From Pelodera strongyloides (taxonomy: Eukaryota; Nematoda; Chromadorea; Rhabditida; Rhabditidae): DNA of 64,000 nt. Positions 22,904 to 35,923 of the stretch are shown piece after piece. Each line of letters opens with the position of its first letter. Positions within the stretch are counted from its first letter, which is position 1. The position numbers and the translations under genes were made by a program. The stretch spans positions 177,501-241,500 of the forward strand of contig JAANDG010000043.1 in the NCBI GenBank assembly GCA_036852015.1, read 5' to 3'. Under the pieces are notes generated by a model. That model did no database searches, was not told where the DNA came from, and was given only the letters and a program-made list of their open reading frames with translations.

Positions 22904-23460
22904 TTAAAATTGGCATAATGCCTTCATTACGAACTTTATAAACGAGATGAGCTACCGTAGTCACAGATAACAATTGCCGGCAATTAGCTGGAATCGAGGA
23001 CAATTGCAATCAAGTCACGTGACATAAAATAGTGATTATCACGTACTCATTGTCTCTTTTTTTATGCAGCTCACTTCCCGTATCCACCAGTTGCTCTCTC
23101 ACCCTTTTTGATGTTCTACTAATTTGCCGTAACCCTTTTGGATCCATTCGAAGAGAATGCTACAACTCCGGGTCTGCTGTTTATTCCAAAGCTGCCCGCA
23201 TATCAGATTATCCCTCCTGATATCAATGGCACTCACATACAAGTTGATGTATGACCGACGGATCTTACCTCGTTGATAAACCGTTCCGAGGGGTTCCGAT
23301 TCCAAAAAGGACCCGACACACTCTAACCACTTTGACCATGTCTTGGATAAACTCGTTGATTGCTTACCCGTGTATTTATTGATCGATTGCTTGCCAGTTA
23401 GTATGATGTTTCAATGTGTGAGCAGTGTGGCACCCGTAAAAAGGAGGCTGCTCAGAACAG
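22904..23460 (+). repeat. 560-bp direct duplication, copy 2
   Basis: Second copy of 20704-21260. Directly after it, 23466-23700 is repeated at about 24206-24446. Confidence 0.85.
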
Positions 23461-24101
23461 TGGTATTGTCTTGACAAAACTTGTGCTACATTTTATGTTC
23501 GTAATACATGTTATGTTATGTTATGTTGAGTTTTAAGTTGAGAACTTTAAAGCGATATCTTACGTTGTTTGTGAAACTTGTGCGAGAGCAGCATTCGAAA
23601 ATTCCAAGGTATGCGCGCTTGCGGATGAGGATGAGGAGAAATTGTATGCAGTACTCGTTGTTAGGACCGCATTACTGGAAATACGCTTGAAAGCTACTAT
23701 TTTACCAAGTAAGCTCTTTTTTTTTCGCCGCACACCATCTAAGTTTCGCATTTCACGATGAAGTTTCAGGCGGTTAGTTTTCATGTTTTTTTTCCGCGCC
23801 ATTCAATTCAACATTAATTTTAACATTATTATGTGAGAATCAATATGGACGGACATAATCCGGAAAATATATTTTGACGTTTCTCACTGTAGTAGCTGGT
23901 GGAACTAGTTTCGGGAAATAACTCTTCGAGTTCTTGGTGTTATGGAATGTAGCTTTCACACTATTTCTAAATACTAATTTCTTCTTTCTTTTCATCACTT
24001 CATTGTGATGCACACTTGCACGCCCTGCGGTGTTATTTAATAACCTTCGACACAAGTAATTGAGGAAAACTTTTCCTGTGACACTGACCCGAATATTTCA
24101 G

Positions 24102-25063
24102 CTGGCGTGTGAAGAGCGCACGAGCGCGGAGCTACATGCAGTATCGGCGCTGCTGAACTTGTCTGGGGTAAGGGTTTTCACGTTTCATAGTTATTTATTT
24201 TCATTGCCTTGACAAAACTTGTGCGACATTTTATGTTCGTAATAAATGTTATGTTATGTTATGTTGAGTTTTAAGTTGAGAACTTTAAAGCGATATCTTA
24301 CGTTGTTTGTGAAACTTGTGCGAGAGCAGCATTTGACAATTTCAAGGTATGCGCACTTGCGGATGAGGATGATGAGAAATTGTATGCAGTTCTCGTTGTT
24401 AGGACTGCATTACTAGAAATACGCTTGAAAGCTACTATTTTACCATAATATTCCGGTTCCCCATACGAGTTTACACATGGGAACGTATTTGTGCGATTGT
24501 AGCCAATTATAATATCGGCACGCTTCCGAGATATCGTATACTGCTGCAGGTTTAATCAGGATGCATGCAAGTAGAATATTTTCGTATTAAAGCGGCATGA
24601 CACCCGGTTTTGAAACGTATACCGGACGCCTTATTCCGATGTAGTGTACGCAAATTATTGCGCATGTACCGTATAGTATCCTGCTCGATTTTTGGTGTAA
24701 CGTGTGGGAATGCAATCCAAATACGTTTCAAAAACCGACTGTTATATCGCAATAAAAACAACATCATTCAATTTGCATAGTGCCTGATTCTGCAAGCAAC
24801 GAATCTGGACAGTCCGGATATTCTACCGGAATATTATGATAGCAAAATAGTGTTTTCTTGTGATCTTACTGTAACATATTTGTTTAGTTATTCTGCATTA
24901 GGTAATGGTTGGCATATTATAATCCGCAATTATTATTAAATAAAAATACGATTGTCGAGCAATTTGACTAGATTTATAGCTAATAACACAATCTATTTAC
25001 TTCATTCAGGGGCCGATTTACCTGGACCGTACTGATGCACCTGCGCCTAGCAACAACAACAAC
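24102..25063 (+). CDS. Two candidate in-phase exons of an unrecognised gene
   Basis: Exon 24102-24167 (66 nt, acceptor ATATTTCAG, donor GTAAGG) encodes LACEERTSAELHAVSALLNL and two more residues. Exon 25010-25063 (54 nt) encodes GPIYLDRTDAPAPSNNNN; both are phase 0. The next candidate exon, 25895 onward, has a stop at its second codon in this copy (GTG TGA), while the duplicate at 36226 reads GTG TCA. The locus here is therefore probably broken downstream. Family unknown. Confidence 0.45.
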
Positions 25064-25570
25064 GTAAGGATTTATAAACAATTATCTATACAATTAGTGA
25101 ACATCTCAACTTACGTGTCATAATGCAAATTATACCTTTTCACTTTATTGTAAAAGTGTCAGGTACAAGAAAAACAGTTTATAACGACTAATTTTGTTTT
25201 TTGTTTTTTTTTTGTGCGCGAACTTTGAAACTATAGACTGCGACCGTGACATCTTCAGCTATGTTATGTGAAGTCTGATGCATGCTCTGCTTCAGCATCG
25301 GAGTCGATTTGCATCGTTACTTTTTATCTACGGTGAACTTTGCACCTCGACTTTTTTTTGACGTCATAGATTCTGAATCAGAAGCGCGATCGACAATCTG
25401 TATCTGATGCATGCTGCGCTACAGCATCGGAGTCGATTTGCATCGTTACTTTGGTGAACTTTGCACGTCGACTTGTATTTACTTTGAAAATTCTGAATCC
25501 GTGCGTCATAGATCGATTCTAACTATTGATTTATTTTGGATGTCTCTCAATGACGTCCACACCAAAGTCG

Positions 25571-27450
25571 TGGTTGAGACCATCAACGTCGAATAGATGG
25601 ATAATTGTCAACGACGACAAAATTGCGCTTCCTTCAAGAAGCAGGTCACCGCTTTTTAATTTGGCAATTTTGAAGCGAACATGAGTGATCAAATAATCAG
25701 CAAGTAATTAAGAAGCAGGTGGCTCTCCGTTGAAGAATGGAGATGTGAAAGCGTATTCCTAAGCATAATGCGTATGCGTTTAAACTAACATGTGTAGAAA
25801 AGTTTCAGTCTTTGTACGTAGTTTACCATAGATAAAAATACTATAGATTTACCATAGATCGCTTGCTCTAATTTCGTAACTTTTATTAATTTAGGTGTGA
25901 AATGTTGGACAAGTTGTTTCCAGTGAAGATTTGTCGGCAAGGTGAGTTTTGGAATTCAGTTGTTGGGGAAAAGCTTCTTTTTCTTTGCTTTGGTTAGACA
26001 AAAACTTTCCGTTGACGAAATTCCGTTGTTTATGACGTAGCTGGTAGGTTACCCTTTAATTCACTGGCTTCGCGTGTATCAGTGCTTGTTGTTGAAATTT
26101 TCGGTGACGTTCGCTCTGATTGGAAACTTCAGTTACTATCTTAACTTTTTTCTGTTGACCATTCTTTTTCAATTTCTTACTTGTCATCTTTTCAGTGATA
26201 CCCACAGCCGTGGTATTTTGTCAGGTATACCCCTGGCTGCGATTCGTCAGGTATAGAGCTTTTTCGAGCTTTTTCGATCACATCTCGTAAATACATTTTA
26301 TTTACCTATTGGTATGTGGTGCATTTTTTGAAGCAATGTGCGCGGCGAAAACAGTGTGCGCGGCGAAAACATGGCACCCACACATCGCGAACATTTTTGA
26401 GAGGCGCGGCAGGTGCATCCTAGCCGAACTTGTTTGGCGAGCGCCGGAGTTTTGCTAGGTATTACTACTTATTATTTCAGTTGGTCGCCGACGTGTGCAA
26501 TGGCCTGGTTAGCGTAGCGAGCCTGAATGCAAATCACCTTTCATCTTTTTCGAGACTTTACTACATTAGTAATCACCTTTTGTCTTTTTCGAGACTTTAC
26601 TACATTAGGTTTTATGCCTTTAACCGCCTACGATGCCTGATTTCATCGTCTTGTGCGCACACTGTTAGTTTTATGGTCGCGCTTTTATGTGTAGAATAAG
26701 TAGTTCCTTGAAGTGAAATTGAGATAAATAAACCGGAAAATATTGTATTTCAGCGTCTATCGATGTGAGTACCCGTTTCCGATCTGTCTCCCGAGCTCCT
26801 GACCCTACCTAGGGTGAGTTGTGCGACTGTAAAGTGTGACGCGGCAGGTGCGCCAAATGTGTGTCAGCTGGAATTGTACATATTTCGCAAGCCCCTGGCG
26901 CACCGGCTGCGCACCTAACAATTAATTACTCTCAAAATAGGCCGTTTTTTGCAGGGTAAACTTTATCCACACTTGAGAAATTAGAAAGAACCTGAACCGG
27001 TTTATTTCAGTAATCAAGCTTAACCCTTCACAGCTCCACGGTTTTATTTTTCAGACGAAAGTCTATTCACGTCGTCTCGGAATCTTGGACGTACCCGAGG
27101 AGCACCTCAGTGATGCAGATGTCAGTTTTGCCAGGTTTGTTAATTGTTAATCTTGGGCTGAAACATCCAGTAAATAGAACTAGAAGTAGGAGAAACGTAG
27201 AAAGGAGAGAAATGCCACACATGATAGTCGCTAAGCTAGTAAAGAGATTGTTGATGTTGTAGTTTCTTTTTCATTTCTTTATTTTCATTATCATGCGAGG
27301 CATGATTCTGTGACTGTCTATTTTCAGTGGGAATTCTCCGGACCACCACCGTGCTCTAGAAGTTGCAAGACACAGAGCGTGGATGGCTGGGGAGGCCGGC
27401 AATCGCTTACTGTGGAGCCCCTCACGGTTAGTTATTAGGTTTTGATGAAT
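25571..27450 (+). repeat. Segmental duplication, copy 1
   Basis: Near-identical to about 35924-37780. It carries four small exon-like segments, including ones reading SEDLSA-, DTHSRG and LVADVCNGL, and leads into 721-bp tandem units. Relative to copy 2 it has a TGA in the exon at 25895, lacks 13 bp near 26795, and has extra sequence at 26214-26240. Confidence 0.85.
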
Positions 27451-28320
27451 GAATCATGTTAAGGTGTCAAACGAAATATGGCTTTTACGATAAATGTCAG
27501 CTGTATTTTGCGAAGCATAGTTCTATGGATCTGAGCGGAAACATTTTGCTCTATTGGAGGATTGCGAGCGTGGAGGGGTTTTGGTATACATATTTCGGAA
27601 AGTATTTCGGAGCCCCTGGCGCACCGGCTGCGCACCTAACAATTAATTACTCGCAAAATAGGCCGTTTTTTGCAGGGTGAACTTTATCCACACTTGAGAA
27701 ATTAGAAAGAACCTGAACCGGTTTATTTCAGTAATCAAGCTTAACCCTTCACAGCTCCACGGTTTTATTTTTCAGACGAAAGTCTATTCACGTCGTCTCG
27801 GAATCTTGGACGTACCCGAGGAGCACCTCAGTGATGCAGATGTCAGTTTTGCCAGGTTTGTTAATTGTTAATCTTGGGCTGAAACATCCAGTAAATAGAA
27901 CTAGAAGTAGGAGAAACGTAGAAAGGAGAGAAATGCCACACATGGTAGTCGCTAAGCTAGTAAAGAGATTGTTGATGTTGTAGTTTCTTTTTCATTTCTT
28001 TATTTTCATTATCATGCGAGGCATGATTCTGTGACTGTCTATTTTCAGTGGGGATTCTCCGGACCACCACCGTGCTCTTGAAGTTGCAAGACACAGAGCG
28101 TGGATGGCTGGGGAGGCCGGCAATCGCTTACTGTGGAGCCCCTCACGGTTAGTTATTAGGTTTTGATGAATGAATCATGCTAAGGTGTCAAACGGAATAT
28201 GGCTTTTACGATAAATGTCAGCTGTATTTTGCGAAGCATAGTTCTATGGATCTGAGCGGAAACATTTTGCTCTATTGGAGGATTGCGAGCGTGGAGGGGT
28301 GCATACATATTTCGGAAAGT
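26806..28320 (+). repeat. 721-bp tandem units, array 1 (about two)
   Basis: Units are anchored by ACGAAAGTCTATTCACGTCG at 27053 and 27775 (spacing 722 bp). Each contains the duplicated first two exons of the gene at 15.96 kb. The second unit passes into the 1.5-kb array after GCGAGCGTGGAGGGG. Confidence 0.9.
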
Positions 28321-31300
28321 TCAAGGTACTTCTGTGATTGATATGTTTAGCTTGTTTTGTCATTTTGCTAATAACCATGTTTAGAGTTTAGAGACCCCAA
28401 ATGCGGACAGAGCCGAACCGCGTGGATGGCTGGGGAGGCCGGCAATGGCTTACTGTGGAGCCCCTCACGGTTAGTTATTAGGTTTTGAATATAACATGGT
28501 TGCGCAAAAATATATACCATCTCCGTTGGTGTCTTTACTGTTACAGTTATGCATTCTACTCACAGTTAGTGCGGTAGTATCGTAAGGCATCGCAGTTGTA
28601 TGGTGCTACGGTAGTACTTCTCAGTACGGGGCACGTTGTGTTATAAGTTTTCTTGATTCTTTACTAGCTTTGAGCACTTATTTGTTGTAACATTGCAGTT
28701 GACTTTGGGCTCTTGGACGAGGAAATTTGCAAAGGAATATGGGACTTATTACTACGTTAGAGGAACAGGGTCAGTTTAACTTGCCCTATTTTGTATTTTC
28801 TATTGATGATAATATAACTAATATTATTCACAATGCGTACAAGTAAAATAAATTATCGATGCTTCTGGTGGCAGGAACATGTTCAGAAGTTTAGCAACCT
28901 CACATTTATAAAACAGTTGGCATACCGGCCGGTTTTTGAAACGCATGGTGAATAACTGAACTCTTACGTTTTTATGCGAATTTGCTCGAATTTAGCTCGA
29001 ATTTTTATTCTAATTTCATTTGCATAAGCTGCATAAGAATGCTAGAGGGTACTCGATGTGTTTCAAAAATCGTTGGTATTTTGCTTTAAACTCTTTAGTA
29101 TCTCATAGTTTTCATTGTCTTCCAATATTCATGCTCACCTTTCAGAGACGCCAAATACGAGCTCGAGCTGGAACATCAGGTATCATTCCTTTTACAGATG
29201 AATGCTTATAGGCTTGTCCTTTGTGCAAGGTGTCAATCTCGTCCGTGAGTTGCTTAAGTTTCGGGTTACGATTAAATTTATGATTATGAAGCTTATGAGC
29301 TTCATAAAGTTGCTATTCAAATTCAAGGATAGGTTGGTAATTGTTCGCTTGTGTTTCTCGAAGGTAACTTTCTCATTTATTTGCAGGGAACCTGCAAATA
29401 AATCTCATACTACTGAACCCGTTCATCGCGAACCGGTGGTTTTGCCCCAGCAAAATGCATTTGGCGCCGGTAAGCCGATTATATTTGTCTTTTGGGGCGT
29501 GTTTGTAGGCGGTTTGATTGCAACTAGAATTACTGATGTGATGAATGTTTTGCTAATAACCATGTTTAGAGACCCCAAATGCGGACAGAGCCGAACCGCG
29601 TGGATGGCTGGGAGGCCGGCAATGGCTTACTGTGGAGCCCCTCACGGTTAGTTATTAGGTTTTGATGAATGAATCATGCTAAGGTGTCAAACGGAATATG
29701 GCTTTTACGATAAATGTCAGCTGTATTTTGCGAAGCATAGTTCTATGGATCTGAGCGGAAACATTTTGCTCTATTGGAGGATTGCGAGCGTGGAGGGGTT
29801 TTGGTATACATATTTCGGAAAGTTCAAGGTACTTCTGTGATTGATATGTTTAGCTTGTTTTGTCATTTTGCTAATAACCATGTTTAGAGTTTAGAGACCC
29901 CAAATGCGGACAGAGCCGAACCGCGTGGATGGCTGGGGAGGCCGGCAATGGCTTACTGTGGAGCCCCTCACGGTTAGTTATTAGGTTTTGAATATAACAT
30001 GGTTGCGCAAAAATATATACCATCTCCGTTGGCGTCTTTACTCTTACAGTTATGCATTCTACTCACAGTTAGTGCGGTAGTATCGTAAGGCATCTCAGTT
30101 GTATGGTGCTACGGTAGTAGTTCTCAGTACGGGGCACGTTGTGTTATAAGTTTTCTTGATTCTTTGCTAGCTTTGAGCACTTATTTGTTGTAACATTGCA
30201 GTTGACTTTGGGCTCTTGGACGAGGAAGTTTGCAAATGAATATGAGACTTATTACTACGTTAGAGGAACAGGGTCAGTTTAACTTGCCCTATTTTGTATT
30301 TTCTATTGATGATAATATAACTAATATTATTCACAATGCGTACAAGTAAAATAAATTATCGATGCTTCTGGTGGCAGGAACATGTTCAGAAGTTTAGCAA
30401 CCTCACATTTATAAAACACTTGGCATACCGGCCGGTTTTTGAAACGCATGGTGAATAACTGAACTCTTACGTTTTTATGCGAATTTGCTCGAATTTAGCT
30501 CGAATTTTTATTCTAATTTCATTTGCATAAGCTGCATAAGAATGCTAGAGGGTACTCGATGTGTTTCAAAAATCGTTGGTATTTTGCTTTAAACTCTTTA
30601 GTATCTCATAGTTTTCATTGTCTTCCAATATTCATGCTCACCTTTCAGAGACGCCAGAGAACATACGTGGTCGAAGCATCCCATTTTTCTGCAATACGAG
30701 CTCGAGCTGGAACATCAGGTATCCTTCCTTTTGCAGATGAATGCTTATAGGCTTGTCCTTTGTGCAAGGTGTCAATCTCGTCCGTGAGTTGCTTAAGTTT
30801 CGGGTTACGATTAAATTTATGATTATGAAGCTTATGAGCTTCATGAAGTTGCTATTCAAATTCAAGGATAGGTTGGTAATTGTTCGCTTGTGTTTCTCGA
30901 ACGTAACTTTCTCATTTATTTGCAGGAACCTCGCGTGAGACTACTGAACCCGTTCATCGCGAACCGGTGGTTTTGCCCCAGCAAAATGCATTTGGCGCCG
31001 GTAAGCCGATTACATTTGTCTATTGGGGCGTGTTTGTAGGCGGTTTGATTGCAACTAGCATTACTGATGTGATGAATGTTTTGCTAATAACCATGTTTAG
31101 AGACCCCAAATGCGGACAGAGCCGAACCGCGTGGATGGCTGGGGAGGCCGGCAATGGCTTACTGTGGAGCCCCTCACGGTTAGTTATTAGGTTTTGATGA
31201 ATGAATCATGCTAAGGTGTCAAACGGAATATGGCTTTTACGATAAATGTCAGCTGTATTTTGCGAAGCATAGTTCTATGGATCTGAGCGGAAACATTTTG

Positions 31301-34157
31301 CTCTATTGGAGGATTGCGAGCGTGGAGGGGTTTTGGTATACATATTTCGGAAAGTTCAACGTACTTCTGTGATTGATTTGTTTAGCTTGTTTTGTCATTT
31401 TGCTAATAACCATGTTTAGAGTTTAGAGACCCCAAATGCGGACAGAGCCGAACAGCGTGGATGACTGGGGAAGCCGGCAATGGCGTACTGTGGAGCCCCT
31501 CACGGTTACTTATTAGGTTTTGAATATAACATGGTTGCGCAAAAATATATACCATCTCCGTTGGCGTCTTTACTCTTACAGTTATGCATTCTACTCACAG
31601 TTAGTGCGGTAGTATCGTAAGGCATCGCAGTTGTATGGTGCTACGGTAGTACTTCTCAGTACGGGGCACGTTGTGTTATAAGTTTTCTTGATTCTTTACT
31701 AGCTTTGAGCACTTATTTGTTGTAACATTGCAGTTGTCTTTGGGCTCTTGGACGAGGAAGTTTGCAAAGGAATATGGGACTTATTACTACGTTAGAGGAA
31801 CAGGGTCAGTTTAACTTGCCCCTTTTTGTATTTTCTATTGATGAAAATATAATTAATATTATTCACAATGCGTACAAGTAAAATAAATTATCGATGCTTC
31901 TGGTGGCAGGAACATGTTCAGAAGTTCAGCAGCCTCACATTTATAAAACAGTTGGCATACCGGCCGGTTTTTGAAACGCATTGTGAATAACTGAACTCTT
32001 ACGTATTTATGCGAATTTGCTCGAATTTAGCTCGAATTTTTATTCTAATTTCATTTGCATAAGCTGCATAAGAATGCTAGAGGGTACTCGATGTGTTTCA
32101 AAAATCGTTGGTATTTTGCTTTAAACTCTTTAGTATCTCATAGTTTTCATTGTCTTCCAATATTCATGCTCACCTTTCAGAGACGCCAGAGAACATACGT
32201 GGTCGAAGCATCCCATTTTTCTGCAATACGAGCTCGAGCTGGAACATCAGGTATCATTCCTTTTACAGATGAATGCTTATAGGCTTGTCCTTTGTGCAAG
32301 GTGTCAATCTCGTCCGTGAGTTGCTTAAGTTTCGGGTTACGATTAAATTTATGATTATGAAGCTTATGAGCTTCATGAAGTTGCTATTCAAATTCAAGGA
32401 TAGGTTGGTAATTGTTCGCTTGTGTTTCTCGAACGTAACTTTCTCATTTATTTGCAGGAACCTCGCGTGAGACTACTGAACCCGTTCATCGCGAACCGGT
32501 GGTTTTGCCCCAGCAAAATGCATTTGGCGCCGGTAAGCCGATTATATTTGTCTATTGGGGCGTGTTTGTAGGCGGTTTGATTGCAACTAGAATTACTGAT
32601 GTGATGAATGTTTTGCTAATAACCATGTTTAGAGACCCCAAATGCGGACAGAGCCGAACCGCGTGGATGGCTGGGGAGGCCGGCAATGGCTTACTGTGGA
32701 GCCCCTCACGGTTAGTTATTAGGTTTTGATGAATGAATCATGCTAAGGTGTCAAACGGAATATGGCTTTTACGATAAATGTCAGCTGTATTTTGCGAAGC
32801 ATAGTTCTATGGATCTGAGCGGAAACATTTTGCTCTATTGGAGGATTGCGAGCGTGGAGGGGTTTTGGTATACATATTTCGGAAAGTTCAACGTACTTCT
32901 GTGATTGATTTGTTTAGCTTGTTTTGTCATTTTGCTAATAACCATGTTTAGAGTTTAGAGACCCCAAATGCGGACAGAGCCGAACAGCGTGGATGGCTGG
33001 GGAAGCCGGCAATGGCGTACTGTGGAGCCCCTCACGGTTACTTATTAGGTTTTGAATATAACATGGTTGCGCAAAAATATATACCATCTCCGTTGGCGTC
33101 TTTACTCTTACAGTTATGCATTCTACTCACAGTTAATGCGGTAGTATCGTAAGGCATCGCAGTTGTATGGTGCTACGGTAGTACTTCTCAGTACGGGGCA
33201 CGTTGTGTTATAAGTTTTCTTGATTCTTTACTAGCTTTGAGCACTTATTTGTTGTAACATTGCAGTTGTCTTTGGGCTCTTGGACGAGGAAGTTTGCAAA
33301 GGAATATGGGACTTATTACTACGTTAGAGGAACAGGGTCAGTTTAACTTGCCCCTTTTTGTATTTTCTATTGATGAAAATATAATTAATATTATTCACAA
33401 TGCGTACAAGTAAAATAAATTATCGATGCTTCTGGTGGCAGGAACATGTTCAGAAGTTCAGCAGCCTCACATTTATAAAACAGTTAGCATACCGGCCGGT
33501 TTTTGAAACGCATTGTGAATAACTGAACTCTTACGTATTTATGCGAATTTGCTCGAATTTAGCTCGAATTTTTATTCTAATTTATTTCATTTGCATAAGC
33601 TGCATAAGAATGCTAGAGGTACTCTATGTGTTTCAAAAATCGTTGGTATTTTGCTTTAAACTCTTTAGTATCTCATAGTTTTCATTGTCTTCCAATATTC
33701 ATGCTCACCTTTCAGAGACGCCAGAGAACATACGTGGTCGAAGCCTCCCATTTTTCTGCAATACGAGCTCGAGCTGGAACATCAGGTATCATTCCTTTTA
33801 CAGATGAATGCTTATAGGCTTGTCCTTTGTGCAAGGTGTCAATCTCGTCCGTGAGTTGCTTAAGTTTCGGGTTACGATTAAATTTATGATTATGAAGCTT
33901 ATGAGCTTCATAAAGTTGCTATTCAAATTCAAGGATAGGTTGGTAATTGTTCGCTTGTGTTTCACGAACGTAACTTTCTCATTTATTTGCAGGGAACCTG
34001 CAAATAAATCTCATACTACTGAACCCGTTCATCGCGAACCGGTGGTTTTGCCCCAGCAAAATGCATTTGGCGCCGGTAAGCCGATAATATTTGTCTATTG
34101 GGGCGTGTTTGTAGGCGGTTTGATTGCAACTAGAATTACTGATGTGATGAATGTTTG
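28320..34157 (+). repeat. Four-copy tandem array of a 1.5-kb exon-bearing unit
   Basis: CATAAGCTGCATAAGAATGC recurs at about 29015, 30518, 32050 and 33590 (spacing about 1503-1540 bp). In unit 2 the exons 30649-30718, 30926-31000 and 31101-31178 join in phase (RRQRTYVVEASHFSAIRARA, then TTEPVHREPVVLPQQNAFGA, then TPNADRAEPRGWLGRPAM). They run on into sequence reading FGLLDEEVCKGIWDLLLR and a TAG. The encoded protein is unrecognised. Units 1 and 4 share one variant of the second exon, and units 2 and 3 another. Confidence 0.85.
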
Positions 34158-34346
34158 TTAGTCCAAATTTTCAAAATGGGGCGAGTATGTATGGAGGGAA
34201 GAGCATGGCTCTCTTTTGGCGGAGGTGCGCTGCATGAGCGCTACGTGCGCCACAGGCGTTCGGTTGTTTCCTTTGGTTCGTTGTATGTAATTTGTTGTCT
34301 GCTCGTTGTGCATAAATGATAACTGTACTTAACCTTGTAATTACAG

Positions 34347-35765
34347 TCCAACCAAATCCGTCCGCTTCACCGGCAGTGGAAAGAGATTGTGGAGCTCATC
34401 AAGCTGTTTTGCCGAATACAATTTCAGGCGTTCAAGTAAGTTTTATAAATGTTTGGAAGGAAACATTTACCTACCGCAGGAAAGTGAAACCCCCGATTTC
34501 GCCCCGATTCTTTCTAAAAAAAAAAGCCCGATCACGTCTAGCTGCTGTCAGATTTCGGTTGGAACTGGATTGCATAAATCACAGCGTCTCTAATTTGTCT
34601 AGTTGGAATGGGATTATTATTAAGGCATTTTAATTTTTTTCATTCCAATTTTGGGTTACTATATTGCTTCAGCTGTATTATACGGTACTTATCTCAGAGT
34701 GAAACATGCTGGTGTTTGCTGTATACTTTACTGTGAGGACTAACATTTTTAGAGCCGCGCCAGGGAAAGAGCGGTTATTATTTAGAGCCGTCGCGTTCGG
34801 TGTCGCGACGAGCTGTGGAAGGAAGAAATGGTGTTCTACAAGAAGAGCGCGTGGTTAGTTATGTAATTAGGTTGTACAGTTTTAGTTAATTAGTTAGATT
34901 ATACTGTACGTGTTTAGTTAATTAGTTAGACGGCATGGCATAAAAAGGTAAGTTAAATTAAGATTAGCTTCTTTAGACCGCTGCAAATGGAGCTTCAACA
35001 AGACCAACGTTTCACCAGTTTCCGTCGACTCAGAGAAATGAAGTGGAAGAACGGGTGGATCAGCGAAAAGTTAGTTTGAAGTTTTGTGGTTTTTTGGTGA
35101 ACTAGTGGATCATAAACTTGGTGCTCATGCTAATTCTTAGTAGTGGTACGATCAGGATCATACCCTAATGGGAATCTTAACAAACTACCTCTTATAATGC
35201 ATTGCAGCTCAAAACACGCTAGCGGAACAGTTCTTGGACGGACAACACGATACCCATGAGTTCTTCCTGAAACTAGTAGCGGATGGGCCGTTAGAAACAT
35301 TTTTCTCTTTCTTTGAGAAAGAGATCACACAAGAATGTGTTGCATGCCAGGTTAGTTTTGTTCTAAATTTTGTTCAGTGATGACTATAATCAGCCACACA
35401 TAATATGAGGTGGTGTTCCCGAGTAAATATACGTGATATGAGCGTTATAGATTATGGATTCACAGGTTGCCCATGATATTCTGAAAGAAAAGGTTGACAG
35501 TAATATCTCGAGTCCGTATTACAGCGGGCATCAACAGAAAGCGAGGTATGCTGGAACTACCTAAATTGCGCACACCAGCTAAATGGACCAAATATCAAAG
35601 ATGTTCTCGATTCGCGGCTGCCTGATCGCACATTCACTTGTGTATGTGGGACGGAGACGATTCAGAACTCAGAATTTGTCTTCCCGGAAGAGAATACATT
35701 GCTGCTGGTACACTTCCCGTTGAAGTCCGCTTTGCGTTTCAATCGACTGAACGTCACGTTTTGCG
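34347..35765 (+). CDS. Ubiquitin-specific protease-like (C19) exons, fragmentary gene
   Basis: Candidate exons are 34347-34435, 34753-34858, 34977-35069, 35208-35350, 35466-35492 and 35525-35765. The fourth encodes AEQFLDGQHDTHEFFLKLVA, which resembles the QQDAHEF box of USP-family deubiquitinases (QH replaces QQ). It ends in ECVACQ, while the last exon carries FTCVCG; such Cys pairs hold zinc in many USPs. The catalytic Cys box (NxGNTCY-like) and the GHY His box are not seen, so catalysis is unproven. Not all junctions keep phase (34435/34753, 35069/35208), and one intron would be only 32 bp. A pseudogene or wrongly chosen splice sites are both possible. Confidence 0.5.
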
Positions 35766-35923
35766 GTGAGTACTAACATTAATTTAGATTTCGACGCACT
35801 TAAATGCCATTACCAAAAAACAATCTAAAATAAAATAAACCATAATAAGGCAAAGAACTGTCTAGGAAAACAATTTCGACTGTGAGGACTATCTGAGCAC
35901 ATCGGGGATACTCTAAATCAAGC

